Shown here piece by piece: positions 28,367 to 37,168 of a stretch of DNA of 64,000 bases. How positions within the stretch are numbered: the first letter of the stretch is position 1; each line of letters begins with the position of its first letter. Source of the DNA: Thermohalobaculum sp039513195 (GTDB lineage: Bacteria; Pseudomonadota; Alphaproteobacteria; Rhodobacterales; Rhodobacteraceae); assembly GCA_039513195.1 (NCBI GenBank), contig JBCCRM010000001.1, positions 62,001-126,000 of the forward strand, in the 5' to 3' direction. The translations under genes were made by a program, and so were the position numbers. The notes beneath the pieces are model-generated. The model did no database searches. It was not told where the DNA came from and worked only from the letters and a program-made list of their open reading frames with translations.

Positions 28367-29374
28367 TCAGAGGATGAAGTTGCTGGCGCTGAAGTCTTCG
28401 ATCGAGATGTCGTCGACGGTCAGGACCTGGCGGCCCAGCTCGAAGATCACGCTCGTGCCCTGTTGGGTGGCGTTGGCGATCACGACGTCGAAGCCGGTAT
28501 CGCCCTGGTTGAGGTTCAGCCCCGCGAGCCGTGCCTCCCGTGCCAGTACGAAGCCCGCAGTCTCGGTCAGGTCGATCCGATCCCGGTCTTCGGTGCTGAA
28601 GTCTATGATCCGGTCCGGGCCTTGGGTAAAGACGAACGTGTCGCGCCCGTCGCCGCCGCTGAGGAGGTCGGCACCGGATCCGGCTTCGATAAAATCGTTC
28701 CCGTCGCCGCCGACAATCGAGTCGGCGCCTTCGTCGCCGACCAGCCGGTCATTGCCTTCGTCGCCGAAGAGCCGGTCCGCCCCCGCGCCGCCGAAAACGC
28801 GGTCGTTGTCGAAGCCCCCGAACAGCTGATCCCGTCCTTCGCGGCCAATCAACCGGTCGTTTCCGGATCCGCCGAAGAGCTGGTCGTTGCCCTCGTTGCC
28901 GGACAACACATCATTGCCGTCGCCACCGCGGAGCGTGTCGTTTCCTTCGCCGCCGAACATGCGGTCGTTGCCATCGCCGCCGCCGACGATATCGTTGCCA
29001 CTGCCGCCGACGACGCGATCATTGCCGTCGCCGCCGGCGAGGTCGTCATCTCCGGCGCCGCCATCGATCGAGTCGTTGCCGAGGCCGCCGCTGATCGTAT
29101 CGAGGCCGTCGCCGCCCAAAACCCGGTCGCTGCCCTGGTCGCCGAACAGGACATCGTTACCAGCCTGACCCTGGATTTCGTCGTTGCCTTGGCCGCCCAA
29201 GATTGTGTCATTACCGGTGGCGCCGAGCACCGTATCGTTGCCGCGTCCGGCATCGACCTCGTCATCTCCGCCGAATGGGCGGATCATGTCGTTGCCGCCG
29301 AGGGCGATTACGGTGTCCGCGTCGACCGTGCCGCGCAACTCGTCCTCGATATTGGTGCCAATCACATCGGCCAT
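28367..29374 (-). CDS. RTX calcium-binding repeat protein
   Basis: From the ATG at 29374, preceded by GGGAAGGGAAAACG, the product has 335 residues. Residues 25-270 are almost entirely RTX nonapeptides (GGxGNDxxx type), and the last 65 residues form a C-terminal region with VFTQGPDRIIDFSTEDRDRIDL, typical of a folded cap plus type I secretion signal. No catalytic domain is present. It would be exported by a type I system and fold on binding calcium. Role unknown: surface coat, adhesin or carrier are possible. The DNA is highly repetitive. Confidence 0.88.
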   Translation of the reverse strand: MADVIGTNIEDELRGTVDADTVIALGGNDMIRPFGGDDEVDAGRGNDTVLGATGNDTILGGQGNDEIQGQAGNDVLFGDQGSDRVLGGDGLDTISGGLGNDSIDGGAGDDDLAGGDGNDRVVGGSGNDIVGGGDGNDRMFGGEGNDTLRGGDGNDVLSGNEGNDQLFGGSGNDRLIGREGRDQLFGGFDNDRVFGGAGADRLFGDEGNDRLVGDEGADSIVGGDGNDFIEAGSGADLLSGGDGRDTFVFTQGPDRIIDFSTEDRDRIDLTETAGFVLAREARLAGLNLNQGDTGFDVVIANATQQGTSVIFELGRQVLTVDDISIEDFSASNFIL

Positions 29375-29480
29375 CGTTTTCCCTTCCCAAGCGTCACGCA
29401 TGTGCGCCGTCGCACCGACCGGTTCTGGGGCCGGTTCGGCTGATCCGCTACGCCGCAAACCTCCATGTTTTTAGGAATAT

Positions 29481-29512
29481 GTCAAATTTAGTCAAACTTT
29501 TGCCTCAAATTT
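29481..29512. promoter_or_regulatory. AT-rich promoter region with TCAAA repeats
   Basis: Between the divergent RTX and lysS genes, three near-copies of (G)TCAAA(T/C) occur at 29481, 29491 and 29504, about ten bases apart. They lie in the only AT-rich patch of the gap. They could be a repeated regulator site or part of the promoters; no consensus is recognised. Confidence 0.3.
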
Positions 29513-29663
29513 GCCGTGATCGTCAGGGCGGCCCTGTGGCGGATTTGTCGCGCCTCGTCGCGCCATGCGGGAGGTCTTCTCGCAGGGGTTGCAGCTCTGC
29601 CAAGGCGTTGACCGCGCAGCCCCGATCGGTCAAAGACCGCGGGTCGATGGGAAGAGGTTGGCG

Positions 29664-31253
29664 ATGACCGATAGCGCGCTCCGCGAGATGGCGATGACTG
29701 CCAAGGCTTGGCCGTTCGAGGAGGCGCGCAAGCTCGTCAAACGGTTCGCCAAGGCGCCGCCTGAGAAGGGCTATGTGCTGTTCGAGACCGGTTATGGCCC
29801 ATCGGGCTTGCCGCATATCGGCACCTTCGGCGAGGTGGCGCGGACCACCATGGTGCGCCGGGCGTTCGAGGCGTTGTCGGACATCCCCACCAAGCTGATC
29901 TGCTTTTCCGACGACATGGATGGCATGCGCAAGGTGCCGGAGAATGTGCCCAATCCGGAAGCCTTGGCCGAGCATCTGCAAAAGCCTCTGAGCGCCGTAC
30001 CGGACCCGTTCGGCACCCATGACAGTTTTGCCGCCCAGAACAACGCCCGGCTCTGCGCGTTTCTAGACCGGTTCGGTTTCGACTACGAGTTCATCTCCGC
30101 CACCGCATTCTACAGATCCGGCCGTTTCGACGAAGTCCTACGCCGGGCGGCGGAGCGTTATGACGACATCATGGCGGTGATGCTGGCGACGCTGGGGGAG
30201 GAGCGGCGGCAGACCTATTCCTGCTTCCTGCCCATCTCGCCCAAGACCGGCCGGGTCCTCTATGTACCGATCAAGCATGTCGACGCCGCCGAGGGCACTG
30301 TGACTTTCGACGACGAGGATGGCGAGGAGACGGTGCTGCCGGTCACCGGCGGGCATGTGAAGCTGCAATGGAAGCCCGATTTTGGTGCGCGCTGGGCGGC
30401 GCTCGGCGTCGATTTCGAAATGTTCGGGAAGGACCATGCCTCCAACGCGCCGGTCTATGACAAGATCTGCCGGGCCCTCGGCGCGCCGGCGCCGGAGCAT
30501 TACGTATTCGAGTTGTTTCTGGACGAGGAGGGGCAAAAGATCTCCAAGTCCAAGGGCAACGGACTCTCGATCGAGGAATGGCTCACCTATGCGAGTCCAG
30601 AGAGCCTGGGCCTCTTCATGTTCCAAAAGCCGCGCACGGCGAAGCGGCTGCATTGGGATGTGATCCCAAAGGCTGTGGACGAGTATCACCAGCATCTGCG
30701 CGGTTATGGGGACCAAGACCTGGCGAAGCGGCTGGCAAATCCCGCCTGGCATATCCACGGGCACAATGTGCCGGCCTCTGACCTCGGGGTGTCCTTTGCG
30801 ATGCTGCTAAACCTCGCCTCCGCCGCGTCGGCTCAGGATAAGGAAGTGCTGTGGGGCTTCATCCGCCGCTATGCGCCCGATGCCTCACCCGAGACGCATC
30901 CCGGCCTGGATGCGGCTGCGGATCATGCGGTGCGCTATTTCAACGACAAAGTCGCGCCCACGAAGGCCTTCCGCGTTCCTACGGAGATGGAGCGGGCCGC
31001 GCTTGTGGATTTGCGGGCGCGGCTGTCGGTCTATGAAGGGCCGGCGGATGGCGAGGCGCTTCAGGACATCGTTTTCGCAGTCGGCAACGAACACGGTTTC
31101 GATCCCCTGCGCGATTGGTTCAAGGCGATCTACGAGGTCCTGATGGGCGCCAGCCAAGGCCCGCGCTTTGGCAGCTTCATCGCGCTCTATGGCGTCGCGG
31201 AGACCGTAGCACTCATCGATCGGGGCCTCTCCGGTGCGCTCGCGGCGGCCTGA
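29664..31253 (+). CDS. lysS: Class I lysyl-tRNA synthetase
   Basis: The 529-residue product starts at the ATG at 29664, with GGAAGAGG upstream. HIGT near residues 51-54 is the HIGH-like motif of class I synthetases, and KISKSKG near residue 291 is the KMSKS loop; both lie on the Rossmann fold. Length and the downstream helical anticodon-binding region match archaeal-type class I LysRS, which some alphaproteobacteria use instead of class II LysRS. It charges tRNA-Lys in the cytoplasm and is presumably essential if no class II gene exists elsewhere. An in-frame start about 100 bases upstream is less likely. Confidence 0.95.
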   Translation: MTDSALREMAMTAKAWPFEEARKLVKRFAKAPPEKGYVLFETGYGPSGLPHIGTFGEVARTTMVRRAFEALSDIPTKLICFSDDMDGMRKVPENVPNPEALAEHLQKPLSAVPDPFGTHDSFAAQNNARLCAFLDRFGFDYEFISATAFYRSGRFDEVLRRAAERYDDIMAVMLATLGEERRQTYSCFLPISPKTGRVLYVPIKHVDAAEGTVTFDDEDGEETVLPVTGGHVKLQWKPDFGARWAALGVDFEMFGKDHASNAPVYDKICRALGAPAPEHYVFELFLDEEGQKISKSKGNGLSIEEWLTYASPESLGLFMFQKPRTAKRLHWDVIPKAVDEYHQHLRGYGDQDLAKRLANPAWHIHGHNVPASDLGVSFAMLLNLASAASAQDKEVLWGFIRRYAPDASPETHPGLDAAADHAVRYFNDKVAPTKAFRVPTEMERAALVDLRARLSVYEGPADGEALQDIVFAVGNEHGFDPLRDWFKAIYEVLMGASQGPRFGSFIALYGVAETVALIDRGLSGALAAA

Positions 31254-31256
31254 GGC

Positions 31257-32171
31257 TTACTCCGCGGCGTGGCGGGGGGCGCTGGGCACCGTCTCGGCTG
31301 GGATTTCGCCGAACATCCAGTCTTGCAGCGCGCGGATATCCGGACAGGCCCGCCGGCTTTCAGAATAGGCGAAGGAATAGATCGTGATCGGGGCCGTCTC
31401 GACATCGAAGAGCCGCGTGAGCCGCCCATCCGCTAAGGCCAGGTCGGCCATCGCCCCATAGGTGAGCGCCACCCCCTGGCCCTGTTCGGCAGCCACGAGC
31501 GACAGCTCGCAATGGGGCAGGCGTGGCCCGTGGCGGAGCGGTTCGTGCGCCACGCCGGCCAGGGCAAGCCAGGCTTCCCACCCGTCCAGCACCTCGTCCC
31601 GGAGCAGCGTCACGCGGAGCAGATCCTCCGGCCGGCGCAGTTGTTCTCGCTCTATCATCGCTGAGCTGGCGACCGGGAAACGCCCGGATTGCATCATCGG
31701 GATAACGCGTGCGCCCTCGATGGGTGTGTCTCCCCAATGGATCACGACATCGGCGCCATTGGTCGCGAAATCCGTGCAGGGCGCGCCCCGTGAGACGATC
31801 ATCTCCACCCGATCCCGCCCGGGGAAGCGCGTCAGACGGGGAACCAACCAGCGCGCCGCGAAACCGGGTGTCGAGAGCACCCGCAAAGGCCCATCCGGAT
31901 CGCGGGTTGCGATCCGCCGGGTCGCCGCGTCGAGCCCGTCGAGCAGCGGCGTGACTGCGCGCAAATAGTCCTGCCCGGCCTCGGTGAGGGCGAGGCCGCC
32001 CGGATCGCGCAGAAACAGGGCGGTGCCCAAATGCACCTCTAGCGCCTTTACCTGATGGCTCACGGCAGAGGGCGTGACGTGGATCTCCTCTGCCGCGCGG
32101 CGGAAACTGACATGGCGGGCCGCGGCCTCGAAGGCGCGCAGGGCGGGCAAGGGGGGCAGGCGTCGGTTCAT
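31257..32171 (-). CDS. LysR-family transcriptional regulator (GcvA-like)
   Basis: The 304-residue product starts at the ATG at 32171. The N-terminal helix-turn-helix reads LPALRAFEAAARHVSFRRAAEE, then TPSAVSHQVKALE, the GcvA-type pattern. The remaining 200 residues form the periplasmic-binding-like effector domain. It is divergent from the cupin gene, and the spacer between them contains a direct repeat that could be its operator. The ligand is unknown. The stop sits three bases from the end of lysS, in convergent orientation. Confidence 0.9.
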   Translation of the reverse strand: MNRRLPPLPALRAFEAAARHVSFRRAAEEIHVTPSAVSHQVKALEVHLGTALFLRDPGGLALTEAGQDYLRAVTPLLDGLDAATRRIATRDPDGPLRVLSTPGFAARWLVPRLTRFPGRDRVEMIVSRGAPCTDFATNGADVVIHWGDTPIEGARVIPMMQSGRFPVASSAMIEREQLRRPEDLLRVTLLRDEVLDGWEAWLALAGVAHEPLRHGPRLPHCELSLVAAEQGQGVALTYGAMADLALADGRLTRLFDVETAPITIYSFAYSESRRACPDIRALQDWMFGEIPAETVPSAPRHAAE

Positions 32172-32173
32172 GG

Positions 32174-32202
32174 CCGGTGAACTCCGCTCATCTTCCGGTG
32201 AA
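32174..32202. promoter_or_regulatory. Direct repeat CCGGTGAA in the lysR/cupin spacer
   Basis: Two exact copies of CCGGTGAA (32174-32181 and 32195-32202) start 21 bases apart, two helical turns, immediately upstream of the lysR start. They are candidates for binding by the divergent LysR protein. Confidence 0.4.
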
Positions 32203-32269
32203 AAGCACGCGTTTGATGGGCCATCGCGCGCAGCGGTAAATTTCTTAAGGCATTCCAATGGAGGATAGC

Positions 32270-32800
32270 ATGAACATCAAGCGGTTTACGAGCGGCCATA
32301 GCGCGTTTTTTCTAACGCTTTTCAGCGGTTTGGCGATTGGGGCTGCGGGAGGGATGGCGGCCACCACAGCGGCTCCGCCGACCGAGCATAAAGATCTGAA
32401 GGTCGAGGCCTTGGGGATCGTGCCGCCCTCCTCCATCGAGACGACTGTGGGTCTGACCGGGCATAAGTTGCAGCTCCGCGCTGTGACGATCATGCCGGGC
32501 GGACATATCGCGAAGCACGGCCACGAAAACCGGCCTGGGCTGGTCAAGGTGATCACCGGGGAGTGGATCGAGGGGCGGGAAAGCGGCGAGACGCTCTACA
32601 CCCCTGCCTCGAAGGGCATGGTCGAGGACGAGAACACCGTGCATTGGGTGTTCAACAGAGGCGACACGGCTGCGACGGCGATCGTCTGCGATATCGCGCC
32701 GGAGACTAAGGCCCGGCTCGATACGCCCTGGCCCCCGCTTGGCCTGCTCCGCAAGCAGGACAGATCGAAGCTGCGGGAGACGGATGGGGTTGAGCGATAG
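32270..32800 (+). CDS. Exported cupin-domain protein
   Basis: From the ATG at 32270, preceded by GGAGG, the product has 176 residues. An N-terminal hydrophobic segment ending near GMAATTAAP is a signal peptide or anchor. The cupin motif is seen at GGHIAKHGHENRPGL (His/His/Glu metal site) and again at VEDENTVHWVFNRGD. Similar single-cupin proteins bind metals or small molecules; the substrate is unknown. It is divergent from the LysR gene, probably its regulator. Confidence 0.85.
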   Translation: MNIKRFTSGHSAFFLTLFSGLAIGAAGGMAATTAAPPTEHKDLKVEALGIVPPSSIETTVGLTGHKLQLRAVTIMPGGHIAKHGHENRPGLVKVITGEWIEGRESGETLYTPASKGMVEDENTVHWVFNRGDTAATAIVCDIAPETKARLDTPWPPLGLLRKQDRSKLRETDGVER

Positions 32801-32943
32801 CTCTGGCGAAGTTTGAGCTTCGCTTTAGAGTGCGGTATCGGCTCGGCAAGCGCTAGGGCGGCGCATGGGCCAAACCGTCTCTCTAGGAAGCAGTCGTTTC
32901 CGCCACGCTCCTTTCGAGCTGCCGCTTCTGATGACGGTTCGTT

Positions 32944-34560
32944 CTATGGCTCTCCTGACATAACATCGGCGCTCAAATGGTGGCGCACGAAGGCGCCCTC
33001 GGCCCCCTCGGTCAAAGCCTGGATGTCCGCCTGCAACCTGCGCTCGGCTTCGGTCACGCGCTCATGCTGGCGCAGATGCTCGGCCCAGGAGTGGGTCATG
33101 AACATCTCGCGGTAGAGATCGGCCTCCTCTGCGATGCGGAAGAGATGCCAGCCATAGCCCCCGTCGCGGAGACGGGAGGGGCGGAGGCGCTCCATCAGGG
33201 TGAGGAAGGCAGCGCGGTTTTCAGGGGCGATGCGGTAGTCCAGCGTTACCATCACCGGCCCGTCGCCCGCTGCGGAGGGCTCGATCATCGGCGGCGCGGG
33301 CCAGTGCAGCGCCGCCGCCTGCTGATCGCTGCTGCCGCTGTCGAGGCGGATCCTGCTGACCATGAGTGCCATGGCGACGAGCCCGCCGCTTGCGGCGAGG
33401 AGCGCGGTGGCGACCCCATAGCTCTCCGCGAGGAGGCCCCAGACTGGCGCGCCGCCGGCCATAGCCCCGAAGAATGCGGTCAGGAACAGCGACAGTCCAC
33501 GGGCCCGGACCCAGTTCGGCAGCGCCGTTTGCGCAGCGACATGGAAGCTGGAAAGGACGGCGATCCAGCTCGCGCCCGCCAGCAGCCCGGCGGCAGCGGC
33601 GAGCGCCACGTTGCCGGCTGCCGCCATCAGCGCCATCGCCGCTGCGGTGCCGATGCTGCCGCCGAGCACGATGCTCCCCACCCCCGCGCGCTTGCGCAAA
33701 CTGGGCAGCAACAGCGCGCCGCCGACCGCGCCCGCGCCGACCGCCCCGAGCAGGAGGCCGTACACTGCAGAACCCCCGCCCAACACATCACGCGCCACAA
33801 GCGGCAACAGCGCCCAATAAGCAGAGGCGAAGGCAAAGAACGCCACCGCGCGCAGGATCGTGCGCCGCAGCGGGGGGCTGTGACGCGCGTAGCGCAGACC
33901 GGCGAGCATGGCCGGCAGCAGCGTCTCGGCGTGGGTGCTCGCGGCGCGCGCGGGTTCCCCCTGCCAGAGCCACAGGACGGCGATGATGCCGAGGAAGCTG
34001 AGGGCATTGAGCAGAAAGGGCGACCAGAGGCCGATTGCGGTGATCAGCACGCCCGCAAGCGCGGGGCCGATCGCGCGGCTGACATTGATGCCAACACTGT
34101 TGAGCGACACCGCGGCGGGTAGGTCGGCGCGGCCCACCAGGCCCGGGACGATGGCCTGCCAGGCGGGCGCCATGAATGCAGCGCCCGCGCCGAGTACGAA
34201 GGTGAAAAGCAACAGCAGCGGCGCCGTCATGGCCCCAAGAGCCACCAGCGCCGTCATGCCCGCCGCCGCAACCGCCATCACGATGTTCGCAGTCAGCAGC
34301 AGCCGGCGCCGGTCTACGATATCCGCCAGCGCCCCCGCAGGCAGCGCCAGCAAAAACACCGGCAGCGTCGTCGCCGTCTGCACGAGGGCGACCATGGTCG
34401 GGCTAGGGCTGAGCGTCGTCATCAGCCAGCCCGCGCCGACATCATGCATCCAAGTGCCGATGTTCGATGCGACCGTCGCCACCCAGAGCATTGCGAAGAC
34501 CCTGTTGCGCAGGGGCGCCAGCGGCGAGGCCGTTTCGGGCGGTTGGGTCGCGGTGGCCAT
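32944..34560 (-). CDS. MFS exporter with a C-terminal monooxygenase-like domain
   Basis: This 538-residue protein has about twelve helices over the first 420 residues of the MFS_3 (EntS-like) type: LRNRVFAMLWVATVASNIGTWM near the start and a cytoplasmic loop DRRRLLLTAN. Residues 430-538 form a soluble domain of the antibiotic-biosynthesis-monooxygenase (ABM/dimeric barrel) type (VTLDYRIAPENRAAFLTLM). This fusion is known in the MFS_3 family. It exports an unknown small molecule. The gene lies six bases after the adaptor gene, at the end of a five-gene minus-strand operon. Confidence 0.85.
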   Translation of the reverse strand: MATATQPPETASPLAPLRNRVFAMLWVATVASNIGTWMHDVGAGWLMTTLSPSPTMVALVQTATTLPVFLLALPAGALADIVDRRRLLLTANIVMAVAAAGMTALVALGAMTAPLLLLFTFVLGAGAAFMAPAWQAIVPGLVGRADLPAAVSLNSVGINVSRAIGPALAGVLITAIGLWSPFLLNALSFLGIIAVLWLWQGEPARAASTHAETLLPAMLAGLRYARHSPPLRRTILRAVAFFAFASAYWALLPLVARDVLGGGSAVYGLLLGAVGAGAVGGALLLPSLRKRAGVGSIVLGGSIGTAAAMALMAAAGNVALAAAAGLLAGASWIAVLSSFHVAAQTALPNWVRARGLSLFLTAFFGAMAGGAPVWGLLAESYGVATALLAASGGLVAMALMVSRIRLDSGSSDQQAAALHWPAPPMIEPSAAGDGPVMVTLDYRIAPENRAAFLTLMERLRPSRLRDGGYGWHLFRIAEEADLYREMFMTHSWAEHLRQHERVTEAERRLQADIQALTEGAEGAFVRHHLSADVMSGEP

Positions 34561-34566
34561 CTGCGC

Positions 34567-35391
34567 CTATTCGCTCGCCGCGGTGAAGCGAGACTCCACA
34601 CGCACCGCCATGCCGGGTCGCAGCACAGCATCGCTGTTGGCGACAGAGGCCCAGATGGTCAGCGCCCCGGTCTCCGGATCGACGGTGGCGGAGGCGAATT
34701 CCGGTGTCGGCGCCTCCGGATACCGCGTGCCGTCGGGCAGGATCAGGGTGAGGTCGAGAGCTGCCAGCAGCGCATCGATCGACTGTGTGCCGAGCTTCGC
34801 CAATGTCTCCAACCGCGTTGCATAGGGCACATTGTAGGCGACCAGCACCGGGTCGAGATCGACGATGGTCGCGAGCGGCGGGCCGGCCTCCGCCTCGACA
34901 AAGGCGCCGAGGGCGATGAGCGGCCGGCTGATCAGCCCGCCGATGGGCGCCTTGATTACCGCGCGGTCGAGGTTCAGTTCCGCTTCGGCAACTCCTACTT
35001 TGGCGCGGGCCAGCGCCGCCTCCGCCCCGATCAGCCGCGCCTCGGCCGCCTCGAGCCGCTGGTCGGTGGCGATGCCGCGGGCGGAGAGATCGCGCGTCCG
35101 GATTGCCTCCTGCAGTGCTTGGGCCAGATTGGCGTCTGCCTCTGCCCGTTCGGCCTCCGCCGCCTCGACGGCGAGGGCCAGGCGGTCGGGGTCGATACGG
35201 AAGAGGGGGTCGCCTGGGACCACGCGCTCACCGCCGCGGAAGAGGACGGCGGTGACCACCCCGTCGACTTGGGTGGCGATCTCTGCTCGCTGCAATGCCT
35301 CGATCCGTCCATCGAAGCGCAGCGGTTCCTCGGCGTCCGCAGGCAGCGCCAAGAGTATCAGGACGGCGACTGCGTAAGCGCTCCAGGGCAT
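34567..35391 (-). CDS. Periplasmic adaptor (HlyD/MFP family), short
   Basis: The 274-residue product has a signal peptide (cut near PADAEEP), a lipoyl half-motif (IATQVDGVVTAVLFRGGERVVPGD), a coiled-coil hairpin around residues 70-140, and the second half-motif (VIKAPIGGLISRPLIALGAFV), followed by a beta-barrel. It is shorter than the 350-400 residues usual for RND adaptors and seems to lack part of the membrane-proximal domain. No RND pump or outer-membrane channel is adjacent. It begins directly after the amidohydrolase stop and six bases before the MFS gene, so it may pair with that exporter. Confidence 0.82.
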   Translation of the reverse strand: MPWSAYAVAVLILLALPADAEEPLRFDGRIEALQRAEIATQVDGVVTAVLFRGGERVVPGDPLFRIDPDRLALAVEAAEAERAEADANLAQALQEAIRTRDLSARGIATDQRLEAAEARLIGAEAALARAKVGVAEAELNLDRAVIKAPIGGLISRPLIALGAFVEAEAGPPLATIVDLDPVLVAYNVPYATRLETLAKLGTQSIDALLAALDLTLILPDGTRYPEAPTPEFASATVDPETGALTIWASVANSDAVLRPGMAVRVESRFTAASE

Positions 35392-37107
35392 CTATGCCTC
35401 CTGCGTCGCGAGGATTGGCGCACCGGGGGCACCGAATACGGGAACGGGCGACCAGTCCGGCAGCTCTGGCAGGGGCGTGGGCGCATAGGCGGCGAGCCCG
35501 CCTTTCGCATGCACGACGCGGCCGCCGGAGAGGGTCAGGTCCGCAGTGATTTCGGCGATTTCGTCTTCCGCCACCGCGAAGTAGTCGCGGTCGAGAACGG
35601 CGATGTCCGCGAGTTGTCCCGGCATGATCTGGCCTTTCAGCCCCTCTTCGCGACTGAACCAGGCGCCGGCGGCGGTCCAGTGGCGCAGGGCATCCTCTCG
35701 GTTGAGGCGGTTGTCCTCGGCCCAGATCACATCACCCCCGCGGCCCTTGCCCGTCACCGCCCAGTGGATCGCAAGCCAAGGATTATAGGAGGAGACGCGG
35801 GTCGCATCGGTCCCTGCGGCGAGCGGCACGCCGGAGGCCATCATCTGCTTCACTGGCATGACCGCGCGCAGGGCATCCTCGCCATAGCGGTCCCGGTAGG
35901 CCGTGGCCTGGAACGCGATACGGTTTTGGTAGGAGATGCCGCCGCCGAGCCGTGCGACCCAATCCATGGTCTGGGGCGTGATGGTCTCGCCGTGGTCGAA
36001 GATCCAGTTCAACTCCTCCAGCCCCTGATCGCGGCCGACATCCTCCAGCACCCTAAGCAGCCGATGCGCGCTTTCCTCGTAGGTGCAGTGAAAGCGGATC
36101 GGCCATCGGTTCTGGAGTAGGAATTCCAGCACCGGGCGCAGATCGCCCTCCATCCGTTTCGGCAATTCGGGGCGAGGGTAAGAGAAGTCTTCGAAGTCAT
36201 AGGCGGAGGCGACCAGCATCTCGCCGGCGCCGACGCATTTGAGGTATGCGTCGCCCTGGTCGGGTTTGACCATGTCATGCCAGCGTTTGAAGTCGTCGAG
36301 TTCGAACAGTGGGCGCTGCGCGAAGAGCTGATAGCCGATGCGCACGGTCTGCTCGCCCCGGCGGTTCAACTCTGTGATGACGCCGTAGTCGTCCGGATAG
36401 TTCAGAAACCCGCCAGCACAGTCGAGCGCCGAGGTAAGGCCGAGCCCGTTCAGCGCCCGGAAATAGTGCTTGGTCGAGAGGATTTGGCTCTCGAAGTCCA
36501 GCTTCGGCGCCATGTCGAGGAGCGCGTAGAGCGGCTGTGCGTTCGGCCGTGCCAGCGCCAATCCGGTGGGGTTGCCGCCATCGTCCCGCTCCAACCGGCC
36601 GGAAACGAAGGGTTCGTAGAAATGGCGGTCGATGCCGAGCGCACGAAGCGCTGCCTTGTTCAGCCAGGCGCGATCGTAGAGGTGGAGAACATAGACCGGG
36701 ACGTCGGCGGAGACGGCATTGATTTCGTCGATAGTGGGTAGGCGGCGCTCGGCGAATTGGTCGGCCGACCAGCCACCCACCACCCTGATCCACTGCCCTG
36801 CAGGCGTCCGCTCTGCCTGCGCCTTCAGCATCGCGAGCCCGTCGGCGAGGGAGGGTACATGGTCCCAGCGGAGCTCCATCGCAAAATTGTTGCCCTGGCG
36901 GATGATATGCGTGTGGCTGTCGTTCAGCCCCGGGATGACCCGTCGTCCGCCGAGATCGATGGCCTCTGCCCCACCGGTGGTTCCCATGATCTCGGCATCG
37001 CTGCCGGTGGACTCGATCTTACCATCAGCGATTGCGACGGCGCTCGCCTCCGGCTTGGCCGGGTCGAAGGTGGTGATCTTGCCGTTATAGAGCAAAAGGT
37101 CCGGCAT
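35392..37107 (-). CDS. Amidohydrolase (YtcJ-like)
   Basis: This 571-residue protein belongs to the amidohydrolase_3 family: a beta-sandwich start (LYNGKITTFDPAKPEASAVAIADG), GGRRVIPGLNDSHTHIIR (HxH metal motif) near 65, and a long TIM-barrel with IFDHGETITPQTM (metal His) and AAGTDATRVSSYNPW (metal Asp) near 430. These enzymes hydrolyse cyclic amides, formamides or similar substrates; specificity cannot be read. It lies 61 bases after a Tat-exported paralog. Confidence 0.9.
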   Translation of the reverse strand: MPDLLLYNGKITTFDPAKPEASAVAIADGKIESTGSDAEIMGTTGGAEAIDLGGRRVIPGLNDSHTHIIRQGNNFAMELRWDHVPSLADGLAMLKAQAERTPAGQWIRVVGGWSADQFAERRLPTIDEINAVSADVPVYVLHLYDRAWLNKAALRALGIDRHFYEPFVSGRLERDDGGNPTGLALARPNAQPLYALLDMAPKLDFESQILSTKHYFRALNGLGLTSALDCAGGFLNYPDDYGVITELNRRGEQTVRIGYQLFAQRPLFELDDFKRWHDMVKPDQGDAYLKCVGAGEMLVASAYDFEDFSYPRPELPKRMEGDLRPVLEFLLQNRWPIRFHCTYEESAHRLLRVLEDVGRDQGLEELNWIFDHGETITPQTMDWVARLGGGISYQNRIAFQATAYRDRYGEDALRAVMPVKQMMASGVPLAAGTDATRVSSYNPWLAIHWAVTGKGRGGDVIWAEDNRLNREDALRHWTAAGAWFSREEGLKGQIMPGQLADIAVLDRDYFAVAEDEIAEITADLTLSGGRVVHAKGGLAAYAPTPLPELPDWSPVPVFGAPGAPILATQEA

Positions 37108-37168
37108 GGTCTGGATCCCTAGCTAGGTAGGAGGCGTGCGGGAGCCGTAGCCCCCGCACTGCATGAGA

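Noticed and set aside
28600..29300. Short regularly repeated DNA resembling a CRISPR array
   Set aside because: The period is 27 bases and encodes RTX nonapeptides; units vary and there are no unique spacers.
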